Below are positions 1 through 11,798 of a DNA stretch of 64,000 nt, in pieces (positions within the stretch are counted from its first letter, which is position 1; each line of letters begins with the position of its first letter). The stretch is from Ischnura elegans (Eukaryota; Arthropoda; Insecta; Odonata; Coenagrionidae), in the NCBI RefSeq assembly GCF_921293095.1, contig NC_060248.1, positions 16,944,744 to 17,008,743 of the forward strand. The letters are read 5' to 3'. The position numbers were made by a program, and so were the translations under genes. Under the pieces are notes generated by a model. It ran no database searches. It was not told the origin of the DNA and saw only the letters and a list, made by a program, of their open reading frames with translations.

Positions 1-312
1 CTCTGACTGCAATTTGAAAATCAATCAATCAATCCGATCATCAAAAATGATTGTTTACATCGCACTCCTGCCAATCATACAATCAAGTAGGTCTTTGAAC
101 CGTGTTTCTGCGATGAAAAATAACGATTTTGTTAACTTTGCTAAAATGGCCGTTTTCCGGTGGTCCGCAGCCACGTTTTTTGCAAAGTTAACAAGATCGT
201 TATTTTTCATCGCAGAAACACGGTTGGAACACGTACTTGATTGCTTGATTGGCAGGAGTGTGATGCAAACAATCATTTTTTGATGATTGGTTGTTTTTTT
301 TTGCAGTCAGAG
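1..312. repeat. Palindromic fold-back element (MITE-like)
   Basis: The block starts CTCTGACTGCAA and ends with its exact reverse complement TTGCAGTCAGAG. The left arm (about 1-141) and right arm (about 182-312) are diverged reverse complements over nearly their whole length. They share an inner segment around CGTGTTTCTGCGATGAAAAA, and a spacer of about 40 nt separates them. This is the architecture of a fold-back MITE of about 312 bp. The left flank lies outside the window, so a target-site duplication cannot be tested and the superfamily is unknown. It probably sits in an intron of the DnaJ gene whose last exon starts at 1751. Confidence 0.85.
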
Positions 313-823
313 CGGTCACTTTTCGGGAGGGAGGCCCCCGAGGCTGGAGGCTGGTAGGGTAGATGAGACGGTCCTGCGTGAGTTACCTCGTCGAGGATAG
401 GGTGCCTTATTAGCGACCCTTTGGAGGGTGTACCACTCCCATTATTGAAGTACCTGCTCCGTGGGCCCACGAAACGCATTTTAACCTTTTCGCCGTATGT
501 GAGGAGAAGGTTTTCGGAGATTGAACGGCAGCGAAAGGGTTAATAACAGGCTGGAAAGTAAGTCCTGTGCCTTAGGCAAAAGTGAATGACCAAGTTAGCT
601 GAAACCCATGACTGTAGATTGGCACTTGAGGAGGATTACTCTTTGCTGACCAAGTGTCTTATTTGTTTGCTTTTCCTGCATAATGGAAGTGGTGGATAAT
701 AAAAGGTTCATTGTGATCCGAGTGACACCATGGAGGGATCATTTATTTCACATCTTAGAAATTAGCAGGATGGGTCACTTCAAGGAAGGCGTCGATATCA
801 ATTTTACCCTTCCTTCTCTGTAA
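313..823. other. Non-coding stretch, probably intron
   Basis: No exon, RNA gene or repeat that I recognise. The first part (about 313-480) is GC-richer and the rest is AT-rich. It lies upstream of the DnaJ last exon on the same strand and is most simply intronic. Confidence 0.5.
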
Positions 824-1024
824 TGATGATTTAATAATTATAATAATTTCATCTTTATTTTTCAATCGAATGTGGGACAGCATTGTCCTCTCTTACAATT
901 AACTTGATTGACAATGACAAACATCCATGCCCTGGATGGTGATCAATCCACCCAGGCGGGATTCGAACCCGCGACCTCTAGGTTAGCAGTCAGGGACTTC
1001 ACCCCGGTGCCACAGAGGCTGGCG
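824..1024 (-). repeat. tRNA-derived SINE
   Basis: Read on the minus strand, positions 1024 to about 950 form a tRNA-like head. It carries an A-box-like TGTGGCACCGGGG and a canonical B box, GGGTTCGAATCCC. A short unrelated body follows, and the element ends in an AT-rich tail (about 824-860). That is the structure of a Pol III SINE. No clear target-site duplication is visible and I cannot assign the parental tRNA. It is probably intronic in the DnaJ gene. Confidence 0.7.
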
Positions 1025-1750
1025 ATAATCCATAAGGATGGTGATCAGATTTTTAGTGCATAGGTCATGGATATATTTTTAGAGAGCTATGAAGTACCCT
1101 TCTCAGATGCTTCTGTGGTGACCTGAAAATCCTTGACTTTTGTAGGTTACCCTTTCTTTAGCTCATTGAAATTCCCAGCCGCTCTAGCTTTTGCCGGTGT
1201 GACAAGTTAAAAAGGACCTGTTGAATTATTTATTGGTGACACTAGATCTATTTCAATATCTGCAGAATGAAGTCCAAAATTCCCCTTTTTTAAAATAGCT
1301 ATTTAAAAAAGTGGGAAAGTTAATTTCTATCACCACTTGATGGTGGTGCAGTTGCATCCCATCTACCGAAGTACCTCAGCATGTAAAAAATGTGGGTACT
1401 TAATGTGTGAAAATAGTGTTCCTAGGAATTGGTATGGCACAATCTTGGGATCTGAAGGAGCACATTTAATAAGGAAGACCATTGAAAACTTTCACTTTCA
1501 CATAAATTTGAATGACTTTGGGAGAGATTCAATTGGATGGGTTAAACCTTCGACTGTATCATTTAAACATTTTGTCGGGTTTCATCCCACTAACCCTCAT
1601 CTCCCTCTTACTTGCTATTGCCTTGCTAATTTACATTTGCCTGTAAGGTTCGCTTAAAAGCCTTGTGATATGCATTGATATGCAAGTTAAGGTATTCAAT
1701 GTTTATCGGTTATTTTTCGGTAATGATTTTTATTTGCTGTATTAATTCAG
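1025..1750 (+). other. Intron end leading to DnaJ last exon
   Basis: There is no recognisable coding content. The 106-aa open frame at 1337-1657 has no familiar motif. The stretch ends in a pyrimidine-rich tract and the acceptor AG at 1749-1750, so it reads as the 3' part of an intron. Confidence 0.6.
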
Positions 1751-1939
1751 GAATTGGAGATGTTGCTGCCTCCTCGGCCTGAGTTTGTATCGCCTGCTGC
1801 GGATTGCGTGGAGGAGGTGGATTTGGAGGATTATGACCCCAATGACGACAGGGGTAGGGGCGAGAGGTCGGAGGCTTACGCCAGTGATGATGAGGATCAC
1901 CATCACCGAGGTGGTGGCATGCCGTGTCCCAACCAATGA
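1751..1939 (+). CDS. Last exon of a DnaJ class A (Hsp40) co-chaperone, partial
   Basis: The exon encodes the C-terminal 62 residues of a type I (class A) J-domain protein of the DNAJA1/DNAJA2/Ydj1 group. These cytosolic co-chaperones deliver unfolded clients to Hsp70 and stimulate its ATPase. The sequence shows, in order: ELEMLLPPRPE, matching the end of the C-terminal peptide-binding domain (family pattern LEKLLPxRxE); an acidic VDLEDYDPND block matching the family VxLxDFDP motif; an EAYxxDDE segment; and a His/Gly stretch ending CPNQ. CPNQ fits a CaaX box, and class A members are typically farnesylated there (yeast Ydj1 ends CASQ), which would give partial membrane anchoring. The 5' boundary is the acceptor AG at 1749-1750 and the stop is TGA 1937-1939. 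The J domain, G/F region and zinc-finger exons must lie upstream of the window. Orthology to one DNAJA paralogue cannot be decided from this exon. Confidence 0.88.
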   Translation, partial: ELEMLLPPRPEFVSPAADCVEEVDLEDYDPNDDRGRGERSEAYASDDEDHHHRGGGMPCPNQ

Positions 1940-3265
1940 GCTTTCTCTCTCATCTTGGAGCTGTGAATATTCACTTAAAACACCCCCATTCGTCCTAACC
2001 GTTACTCTCGGCTGGCCCAATCGACCCAGTTCACTTTCCTCATTGTTCAAGCAGTGTTGTGCTGGATACAACATATCTGCTGTGAATGTGTCTTTGTGAG
2101 GGTGGGTCAGTGATGTGCGACTTGCTGTCTTGGACATTGTCTGGAATGTATAATTAGGTACCAGGCATTTTCCTAGCTGGGAATTTATTGAATGTGTGTT
2201 GCAAAAAATCACCAACGTTTAAGGTTTCCTTCCTACAATGAAATTATTTCCCCGAAGAATCATGTGCCGCGGATATGAAGGTTGATCCTTTGGTTTGTTT
2301 TGAGTGCGTGACTGTTGTTATCCAATTTTTTTATTTAATGGGTGTGGTGTTCTTTTCCATGTACTGCAGCACGGATGAATTTAGGTATATAATTATCATT
2401 TCCCTGTAAATGCTGTCTGTGTGTATTAGTTCAATAATATGGCCGGGATTTTAGGGACTGTAATCGTTATATAAAATATTTTCATCTTGACTTTGTATTG
2501 AAAGCTAGGTGAATTTTAGCTGTAGCCTGAAGAGATTTTATTGAAGAGTGCATCCCACAGGGTTGGTGATAACATAATTTTTAGTGCCACACATGAGGAA
2601 TTGAATGTTGAATGACAGTGCATGGAAAAGGTACCAGCTCACAGGACATGGGTATCCATTCTGGTATATGGCGAGGAATCCCATAATATTTTTCTTTTCC
2701 TTTATCTTACGGTTTGTAGTGAATTTCTTCAAGATTTTGTGATGAGAAATCTTTGCCGTGTAAGAAGTGCAGTGAATTGATCCACAGGTGTGTGGAAGGA
2801 TGAAACTTCTTTCTGTGATGAGAAAATTCATTAGTTTTTGGTTGTATTTTTGTGGTTCAGGGAATTATATCCTGTTTTCACTCACATTCCCCCTCTGTTT
2901 CTGTCTCGTTGCAACTGAATATTGCTGAGGTGGTGTCTTTTTCTTGCAAAATTTTGTGTGTACTTTAAATGGACAGTCAGTTGAAGTGCAGGTAAAATTA
3001 TCATGCAAATGCAGTAGAAACCACCTTGTTGGGTGTTGTTGAACTATGCTGCTTTGCCTTAAAAATTTAAATAATTTTTGTCAGGGCCATAAATCTACTG
3101 TACGATTTAATTTACTATCATGTTATCTGGATACTAATGGACTGGTGATATACCACAGTTAAACTCTCTTTAGTCAAGTGTTTTAAATCATTTTTTAAGT
3201 ACAAAATTATTGCATTAAAATGTTTGGCACTCTGCTATTTAAATAAAAATTTGGTCTGTTATTGA
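1940..3265 (+). other. Probable 3' UTR of the DnaJ gene
   Basis: The AT/TG-rich sequence after the stop has no convincing ORF and no repeat that I recognise. The first canonical AATAAA after the stop is at 3242-3247, which implies a 3' UTR of about 1.3 kb. Class A DnaJ genes in animals often have long 3' UTRs. The real cleavage site could lie elsewhere. Confidence 0.5.
3242..3247 (+). terminator. Candidate poly(A) signal AATAAA
   Basis: This is the first AATAAA downstream of the DnaJ stop codon. An ATTAAA lies about 28 nt upstream, and a T/GT-rich stretch follows within 30 nt, as expected for cleavage and polyadenylation. Confidence 0.4.
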
Positions 3266-5629
3266 TGTACAGTTTTATAGAGAACAAATATTACCGCCAA
3301 TCTCTTTTAGGGGCCTTGCAGCAATTGTCTCCTTATGTCAACATTCCTTCAGTGATTGATTATTGAACACGTTAATGGTGCCTTTTGAAGTTTCAAATTT
3401 TAGTATTTATTGTGTATCTGTGCTTAAAAAAGTTAAAATTTGCAATGCCTTGTATTTTATTTGAGCCATCCTTCTGGTATTTTTAAAATAAGTATTTTTG
3501 CTCATCATGGACTTCATTTGCTTTGATTGTATATTTATTTGGAATGCTTGACTCAGAGATGTGAGAAAAAAATGCTAAGAGTGTTTCTAAGTAATATTTC
3601 AGTTGCATTTTTTTTTGTTTAAATTGTAATTTAGTGATTCAGTTGCATTATTTTGTTCATTTGAGCTTTATAAAAGTGTGATAATTAGAGTGCTATGATA
3701 GCATCAATTAAAGTAAAGCAATGCATGCCTTACGCAGTAATTTTCTGGTTATCCCTCATGCAGTAAGTGAGATTGTAACTTATTGCTGATTCCAGATTAT
3801 CTTGTTGGTATAAATTATTTCTCAGCCTTGTATTGGATTTGTAATAACCCGTTCGTAACGATGTTTAGAGTAATTTCATTAGCGTATGTAAAGGTAATTC
3901 TTAAGATTCAGTGATCCTGACTTTTGGGCATTAAAATTGTACTCCAAGCAATGGTACCATCATTAGGTGTTCTAAGGTGTAAATGATCAACCCCTTCCAA
4001 TATCTCTAACATGTTTATGTCATGCCATCACTGTCCTCTTGGGAGGGACGTAGACTCAATTGGCTGCTGTTTTGCTTAAGCAACTAAAGGATAAATAGAT
4101 AATTTGCATATTATGGTATCATCAAGAGGATTTGTCATTCTGGATATTTCATCTCTACCCTATTATTTTAATATTCTTGCTGAAGATTGTGTCTTGTGAA
4201 AGGGAAATTTGATAGAGGATTAGGTCTGACTTAATTATGATCATGAACCAATTACAATCTTCGGAATCTTTTAATTTGTCTGAAGTCCCAACTTTCTTGG
4301 GGTACCTTCATGAATTAATATGAAATGATTTTCCTGTAGAAACAGAAATCCATGACCTTCATCTCCTGTTCACGACCCAAAAATTGATTGAATATATCCC
4401 TCTGCTGAATTTTCTCATACCTTAATCTGTGACGTACAGTGATACCATTGGGAAAATCCACATTCCTGCTGGTTTTTCTTCTTAGCATCTTGGTAACAAT
4501 GTTGTTAATTAACAAACTTTTGTTTTGGCTTGTTAATTATATTTTAACCTTTAGACTGTGGGAATGTTTTTATATGTTTTGAATGCTGACTCCAGAAAAC
4601 GTTTTTAAACATTCGACCATTGTTCGAATACCTTCTTCAGTTTCTAGAAATTTTTATTGCTACCCGGGCAGAGCCCAAGTGCACTTCTCTACACTGTAGG
4701 GATCGCTAATGCAGCTTAATTCTCCCCTAACATCCCAAAAATACCAAAAGTTAAAATATGCTCCTGCAGTCTAAGGGTTAAAGGTTGATTATTTGAGTCC
4801 TTCGTAGGAATTGACTCTGGGCAATGACTCTCAAGTACACAAATCCATGTTCTTAGTAGTTCAATCACCTTCTATGTGTCTCAATTAACCCAACATAACA
4901 AGCTTCCTCTGGTTTCTAATGGTGGTCCATCCTAGTGTGTCAATCTATCTGATGTTGTACTGGAGTGTCCTCATGTCTGGCCCTCTCTCTCTGGGTTTGA
5001 AAATGGTGGGCACCATAAGATTGTCAAACTAGTGGTTGTGAGATTTCTTTATCACCTTATTGATCTTTGTGAGATGCTCTCTCATACTGAATGAGGGACA
5101 GGATTGTCAGCTGATTCGTGTCCTTCAATTGTTAATTACAGTCATCAGTGCAGGGAGCGTGCATTGGGTAGTTGTAAATGTTTGTAATTGTGTTCACACA
5201 GTTTAGGGTGTTTGAATAATTTTCCAACCATCTTAAGATGGATAATAGTTGATTTTATTCCAAATGTAGTGGGCATGTGACCTGCCCTCGCATGTTAGCC
5301 TAATATGACCGACTACTTACACATTGTTGGCAAAGCACTAAAACTTGCTAAATCTATGTTATTTGCTTAATTAGGGTGAAATTTGAAAGTGGAGTATGGA
5401 ATCTGCAGGATTTTCACTCATGTTGTACTGTTCTAAGAGAAATTGTGCCTGCAGGAATAGTGAAGCTATTGAAGCTGATAAGTATACTGTTGTGCTAATA
5501 TATCAATAGTACATTTAGGAGTCTGGTAGACATGCAAGTGAGGCTGACGGTTGAAGCAATAAGTCTCATTGGCGCAATGCATTTTTAAAACTAGATATTT
5601 CGGAATGGTCATTCTGGGATAGTGGGATG
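3266..5629. other. AT-rich non-coding stretch
   Basis: I see no exon, RNA gene or recognisable repeat. The 66-aa minus-strand frame at 4315-4515 has no familiar motif. The stretch may hold an extended 3' UTR isoform of the DnaJ gene or intergenic DNA. Confidence 0.4.
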
Positions 5630-5975
5630 CAGGGGCGCAACCAGGAATTAAGGCTGGGGGGGTTTAGGTGCAACTAATACCGGGGTGTGTGGGGGTATGG
5701 AATATCCACCAGGATAAGCGGTAGGTGCAAGATTAATAAATTGCGGAATTTTAAAATAAACTTAAAAATGGCGAGTTTTACGGCTTTCCGAGGGATATTA
5801 TATTAATCCTTACACTATTCTATAAGTAATATAAATCCTATTCAGTAAAATGGATTAAATTTAAACATTTCTCCGAGCCTTGAGGTGGTTTCAACCCCCC
5901 CCCCCCCTCCTTCCCCCCAGAGCTCAAGAGAAATATTTAACGCCCCCCCACCCCACCCCCCCCTCGCTGCGCCTG
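5630..5975 (+). mobile_element. hAT-type MITE, family A copy 1
   Basis: It begins CAGGGGCGCAACCAGG and ends in CTCGCTGCGCCTG. The same internal sequence recurs at 19.6, 24.3 and 29.5 kb, including the segment TTAATCCTTACACTATTCTA. The terminal inverted repeat is CAGNGGCGCAGC, typical of hAT elements. This copy has expanded C-runs near the right end and has lost one base of the right terminus. No clean 8-bp duplication is visible. Confidence 0.75.
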
Positions 5976-7682
5976 CGGAGGAGTTTTTCCGTTCACACAA
6001 TATTTTCTATTGTTGCTGACTAATCGCTATGTAGTCGTTCGGGTGCTTCCATCCTCTCAATCGGCGAGTATTTTCTTTATTAAGCGCACTTTACCCATGC
6101 GTTGATTCCGCCGCGTGGAATTTTTGCCTTTAAGAAATGCTCGACGTTGCGTTCATCATCTTTTTTGGCGGTCATTTTAAGTGTTATTTTGCAAAAAATC
6201 GTTTTATCTTTAAGGATAGGTGTCAGCGCAACCTTTCGATCGGTAGCTCATCCTCATGCATTGTACTGACGAACGTGCGTGTGTTGTAAGCTAACTTAAA
6301 ATTTAATGACCTCCGTTTATTGCAGTTTTCATCCTAGTGCAAAAAATTACGTATGAATTAGGCGGCACGAATGTCGCTTACAGCCAAGATTCTGTCGCCC
6401 AGTGACAACCCTTGGTTCGGACAGAAAAGGGAAAAGACTTTAAGTTCTCCCCGTGTTAACCTGAAGCTTCCAGCCACGAGCTAACTATTTTCAAGCAACG
6501 GCAGTAAAGTTATTAATGAACAACCGGAGAGCTATGATAAATTGGTATTCGTGTGGTTTTGAATGATCGAGGGGAATCGAAAATTTTCATTATCGTCCGG
6601 TGAAATTTCCTAAAAAAATGTTGTGGTCCATTCCACGATCGGTAGATGCAATTCTAATTTTTTCGCGGTAAAGAGCGCGCTTTCTTTGACAACGTGTTGT
6701 CATGGTTTCATTCATTCTCGTCGATCTAAAAGGGGCAGTTGGTAATGGCCACGAGATCCGGGCGTGGCCTATCGGTGATTGAAGGCGTATCTCCCATAAG
6801 ACCGTCATCCATGCGTGTCCATCTCTGTAGTTGGCTTCTCATGGGGGATGGATGTGTCGTCAGCAGCGGATGGCTCGCAGCCGCCCACTCCTCGTGGTGT
6901 TGATCACCTTTCCTCCTTGGCGTTCCCCTCGGCAGCCGTCCCTCTCTCATTCCTCGGGAGGTTATAATTAAACCGGGTTGATGTGAGCGAGAGAGAACCT
7001 GTGTTCCTCTATTGCAAGCCTTCCCTTATGGTCTCCCACTTCCAGAGATGAACGCTAAGACTCTGGAAGAGCGCCGTTCTTTCTCGTGGCTTGAAATCCA
7101 ATTCTTATGGTACTAATTATATTATCATCCTCGCTTCTCACAAACGGATGACCACTCTACTCCCATTGCTGACATCCTCGCTTCCATCTGTATATCTCTA
7201 AATGACTGATAATCCGATGATATTTGGGTCGGTATGGTTAAATTAGTATCTATCCTTGCCCAATAGACCATTTTAAGGTCCTGGGGGTATATTTTTTAAT
7301 TGGAAATTACGATAGTTATTGAGAGTGAAGTAACTTTTCCATACAGCAATCTCTGGGGTTCGAAACAGTAAACTTTGGGTTTTACAATTGTAAATTAATT
7401 AAGGTATTCCATGTTCCCTACATTCCGTCTCCGTATAAGTTTTATGCATGACAATAAAATATCTTCTATGTCCGGATGGAAATTAATTTACAACAGGACT
7501 GTTATCTTTTCCGCAACCCGGTGAAATCTTAGCCACACCTCTCCTGAATTTTTTAAACGTCATTCATCCTTGTTCAGTAAACCCTGTTTCTCTGTTATAG
7601 GTTTTTTTAAATAACAGGCTATGTTTGTCGGGACTTCAAATTCAACCTTGCAGATGCGGAATTTGTAATGTTGGCTGAATGA
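5976..7682. other. No supported feature
   Basis: Unique-looking sequence. The short minus-strand frames at 6590-6950 overlap each other and have no recognisable domain. The GC content rises slightly around 6.7-7.0 kb. Confidence 0.4.
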
Positions 7683-7949
7683 AAATAGGCAAGAAATGCC
7701 TAATGGTAAACGAATTGGTTTATTTCGACGATGGCGTTAGTATGCCCTTCGATTCAGCATAGTTTAGTGCTGGCGCCGGGTTTTCTGTTAGCGTGTCTTC
7801 CTTGGCTTTCATCATCCCTATTGCCCGCAAGCGCATTTGACCTCAATGACGAATTGAGACCCCTAGCTTGAACGTCATGCCTTCTGCCTCAACTTATCGG
7901 CATTTTCCCGAGCTATGAAGAGAGACTAGTTATCATTTCTTGCCTATTT
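7683..7949. repeat. Possible short inverted-repeat element
   Basis: AAATAGGCAAGAAATG at 7683-7698 recurs as its exact reverse complement at 7934-7949, bounding 267 bp with no ORF. This resembles a small MITE, but I see no second copy in the window and no clear target duplication. Confidence 0.4.
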
Positions 7950-8939
7950 CTCTCGTCCCTCCATTTTTCCGTAAGAGCTTAGCAAATGCTATCTATACAC
8001 GTCACTGAAATGGTATTGTTAGAAAATATAAGTCCATCGACGGCCTTTACAACACATTCAGTTGATTCAATTGAAATAATGGTGAGATATATTACATTTT
8101 TCTCTCGTTAAACATTTTATCGCTGTCATTAAACCTTATTCCATGGAACAGGTTGGAAACCTCTTGGCCCCAAAACCGATAATAATTAATTTCTTATGTA
8201 CTTATCTAGATCACGGGAGTGCGTATCGGAGGATGATTCAAATTTAATGTTTTAATCACATTCAAGAAAAATTTCAGGGGGTCACTTGAAGAGTGAGTAA
8301 TAGGGGGTGTACTTGAGACCGTATTTCCCCTACCATTGTGGGGGGGCTTGAAGCCCTTGACCCCCCTACTCCCTACGGCCTTGCGTGTGGTGATGTCCAT
8401 TTAACATCCAGCTCGCTGTTCCGATAAATGTTTCTAACCCATATTATAGAGAGGTAATTATTAACGATATGCCTTGTGGTGGAATATGACGTCTTCGACC
8501 GCAATATCATGGATAACCCCTATCTTAAGGTACTTAGGTATATATGCTTCTGGAGTTGCTTTGTAGGTATCGGGGTTGCCCATGATCATATTTTTTGTCA
8601 ATTCGCACTCCTCGGAAAACCATACATTTCATTACATCGGCTTTATACTTCGTTCGCATAATGCTGAAAGTTGAATTCATCGTTGATAATTTGGCAGACG
8701 TAAAGGAATGCAACTATGTCGAATAATGGAGGATAGATGCCCCAGGGCGAGTGGTCTCCTCAGTAAATGTATCGCGGGTAGTCGGCACTCGGGAAGAAGA
8801 TTTCAGGGGGGGTTAGCTGAAGCCCTGCGCCTGGCTACGTGCTTGTCTGCGTGCCGTGGGTATTCTCTCTCTCTCCGACATGCAAAGGGACTCCATCTGG
8901 CTCTTTTGAGCGACGGCGGCTCGGCTGGCTGTTGGTCGG
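7950..8939. other. No supported feature; short decayed G/C-tract repeat inside
   Basis: The part around 8270-8395 has paired G-run and C-run segments like those of the hAT MITEs elsewhere, but no termini can be defined. I see no exon. Confidence 0.35.
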
Positions 8940-10500
8940 TCCGCTGAGCAGGGAGCTCGCCCTCCCTCCCCGCGCCTACTTGGTCTAAGTGAGCGGAAGA
9001 GAGAGCTGGGAGCGGCGGGCAAGAAAAGCTAGGGAGGTGGGGGGGGGGGGACCGAGCCGCTGGTCTTCGGGGGGGTGGTGGTGGGCGAAAGAGCAGCGGA
9101 GGCCGCGGTGCGTTCGTGGTGTCTGTCGGTGGTGCCTGCTGCAGTGTCGCTCCGCCGTTGTTTTTAAAAGGGCTCCACCTGCGTTCGTTCGGCGGTGGCC
9201 TCCCCCACCTCCCTCTCTCTCTTCTCCCTCTATAGCTGCGCGACCAGCGAGGCGGCGGAGGCGCGGCTGAGGGGTTTCGCAAGGCATATCCCGTCGTCTA
9301 CGACGTCCTCCTCCTCCCGTGTTTCGAAGCCTCTCTTGATCCTGCAGTGCGGCAGCCAGGCGGGACTTTGGACGTGGAGGACGAAGGCCAGCGAGTTATC
9401 TTGTTGGTGGTCAAGAGTCAACCGCCACGCGAGGCATCGGATCTTCTGAGAGAATAGGAACTCTTCGGCGGTGCAAGAAATAAGGTGCGTTGCGTCTCTT
9501 TTGGCTCTTGCGAAAGCGAATCTATCTCGAGGTGTTCTCCCCTTGGGACGGTCTCCGCCAAAGTTGTTCTTTCCCCACTTTGTTTTACCTCTTTCGTTAT
9601 CATCACTTGGGCGGTGGCCTGTCATGTATCTCTCCCTCGCGTGGAAGTTTGTGAAGGGCGTTGGAAGGACGCACCCGTCTGTCATATCGATTTCCGGCGG
9701 AGGGGCTTTAGTCTGCGGATGGTGCGAGCGCGTGAGGTCGCGGAACTCGGGTTACAGTCTTCTCAATTTTTTCTCTGCGGGGGGATGGAGTGGAGTTTCT
9801 GGCTAGGCTAATGGATTTATGCTTACATAAATGCCGATATTTACAGGGATTAATTAACTGCCTCCTGTATTCCTACTGTTGTTTCAGATTAGTGTAAATT
9901 CTATCCTCGGGGTAAGTACAATGTAGCTTCGGTAGAAATATACGTCGCGAATTAAGAATAGAATGTAATGGAAACGATGACACGGTGGAGAACCCGAATA
10001 CTCTTCCACGACGCATCACGCCGGGGAAATCGCCAGATCATACTTGGCTTGAGGCTTTAGTTATCTGTTGCCGGGGAAGGGGGCTGGGTTGAAGGGGCGC
10101 CAGTAGGCCGGCCATCGTCGCTTACCGGCCGGCTTTCCTCTCGGCTGAATAACTGCCCCCGGGGGCGTGTGTGTGTGTGAGTCGCTCCTTCCGTGAGGGT
10201 CGCTGGGGGTGTCCTCTCACACTCCCCCGCAGTTTCCGGGGCACGGGGGCGGGGGAATCGATATAGCGGGTGGGCGGTGCCCGCCTCATCGCGCGCGCGG
10301 TATGGGGACTCGGGTGCGGTGGAAGGGGCGCGGACGCAGACTCCCCCCGCCCCCCTTCAGGGTCGACGGCCGACGCGCCCCTCTCTACTTGAGGTCCGGG
10401 GATCGATCCCCGCGGCGTGAGGATTTCGATCCCTTAGCCACTGCTCCCATCCGCACATTAACCATTTCGCCTGCTAGTTTGTTCTTCGACCTTCCTCATC

Positions 10501-10536
10501 GAGAGTCTTGCGCGCGCCGAGAGTCTTGCACGCGCC
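10501..10536 (+). repeat. Two 18-bp tandem units in CpG domain
   Basis: GAGAGTCTTGCGCGCGCC is followed immediately by GAGAGTCTTGCACGCGCC, with one mismatch. It is a recent local tandem duplication and the unit has no recognised function. Confidence 0.8.
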
Positions 10537-10794
10537 GCGTTTCTCTTGGATTCCTCGACGCCACGGAAACAGTTTTCGGAATGTGTGTGATGGCGCATGC
10601 GTGCCACCAGTTCTGTTTTGGATTCGGGTAGCAGGATTGATCCCCGAGACCATAATTTATGGCCGGCGCGGATTCTGTTTCTCTTTTGTTCTCGCCCGTG
10701 TATTCTCTCGATCTTCCTCGCGTGAGAGAGCGCCTCGGTCCCCGGCGTTCTCTCGGTCGCCACGTGGTCCCCGGTGAAATATGCATGGCCGGCG

Positions 10795-10806
10795 GCGCAT
10801 GCGCAG
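10795..10806 (+). promoter_or_regulatory. NRF1-like palindromic site
   Basis: GCGCATGCGCAG matches the NRF1 (Drosophila ewg-type) palindrome TGCGCATGCGCA closely. It sits in the CpG domain about 0.9 kb upstream of the candidate ATG at 11737. Binding is inferred from the motif only. Confidence 0.4.
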
Positions 10807-11025
10807 CGTGGCCGACCGAAGACGAGAGTCGATGGACGAGGCTCCGAGTCGGGGAAGAGGTCTGCTCTGCTCCTCTCGGGAGGGGGAGGCAGCGGCGCAG
10901 AGAGCACACGCCACACCCGGCCCTTTCCGTCACCTCCCCGCTTGGAGGAAACTTCATCGGCCCCACACCCCCGTCAGGCGCCCGAGAATATCGCAGAAGA
11001 GGGAACTCGTGCCGCCGTTACCGAC

Positions 11026-11033
11026 TTTATAAA
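11026..11033 (+). promoter_or_regulatory. TATA-like box
   Basis: TTTATAAA stands alone within GC-rich sequence, about 700 bp upstream of the candidate start at 11737. It could be a core promoter element for a plus-strand transcript starting near 11055. Evidence is motif and context only. Confidence 0.3.
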
Positions 11034-11736
11034 CCCGGCCCGCTTGCGATGATCTCGCCGAGGTGTGTGTTCCGTGTGCGGAGAAGGGGGGAAGGTTGGT
11101 GCCGCCTCCCGCTGCTTCTGCTCGCTCGGCGGCGCCCCAAGCGTCCTTTTCGTCGTCGAGGGTGTTTGTCTTACTTCAATATGCTGGCCGGTCCCATTAA
11201 TTTCTACAATCCTACTCCCTTTTTACCCTTCGTATCCACGGTCGCGGTCTTCTAGTACACCGGCGAGTGGATGCGAAAATATAGTTTGTTTACCTAGCAA
11301 CGAGGTTTGTTATTTGTTTTCGAATGAATGCATCCGCGCGCCGCGAACGATTTCAATTGGGTCACGGCCGCCGACAATCGTCACCGGATCGCCGTCTGTG
11401 CATCCTCGTCGCATGATTTTGAAATGCGCTCAGCTCGCCGACTTTGCCTCGGGAGGGAGAGATAACGCTCTTCGGGCGGCGGTAATGGAGGCTCGGATGT
11501 GACGAAGCGACTGGGGACGCAGCCCGTCTCTCGACCGAGCTCGCCTATTGACGTCCTCGCGGAGTGGATGGCGGGTCTTTTCAGTTTTCGGAGGCGCAGG
11601 AATGCGGGTGGTGAGGTCGCATTGGTGCCCTATTTTCTTCCCTCGCCGTATCCTTCGGAGGGACGGGCGTGGGAGAGGGGTCTCTGCACGTGTTCAGGCG
11701 TAGTCTTTTCTTTGGCCGCCGCTAGTGCGAAGCAAG

Positions 11737-11798
11737 ATGGAGGCGCTGGCGGCGGCTGTGCGCCACCTCGAGGATGGTTCGCAAAGGACCCTTTTCCG
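11737..11798 (+). CDS. Candidate first coding exon, unidentified protein
   Basis: The ATG lies in a good start context (GCAAGATGG) within the CpG-rich domain. It opens a frame encoding MEALAAAVRHLEDGSQRTLF, followed by two bases (CG) of a split codon and a donor reading CCG then GTAGGT at 11799. The peptide looks like real protein, with an alternating hydrophobic/charged helix AAAVRHLE, rather than random GC-rich translation. I do not recognise the family. Read through unspliced, the frame stops at once (CGG TAG), which supports splicing here. The next exon was not found, so the intron must be long or the next exon is too short to recognise. The gene may be driven from the surrounding CpG domain. 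Confidence 0.5.

Noticed and set aside
1337..1657. 106-codon ORF upstream of the DnaJ exon
   Set aside because: No similarity to any DnaJ domain and it lies in the probable intron.
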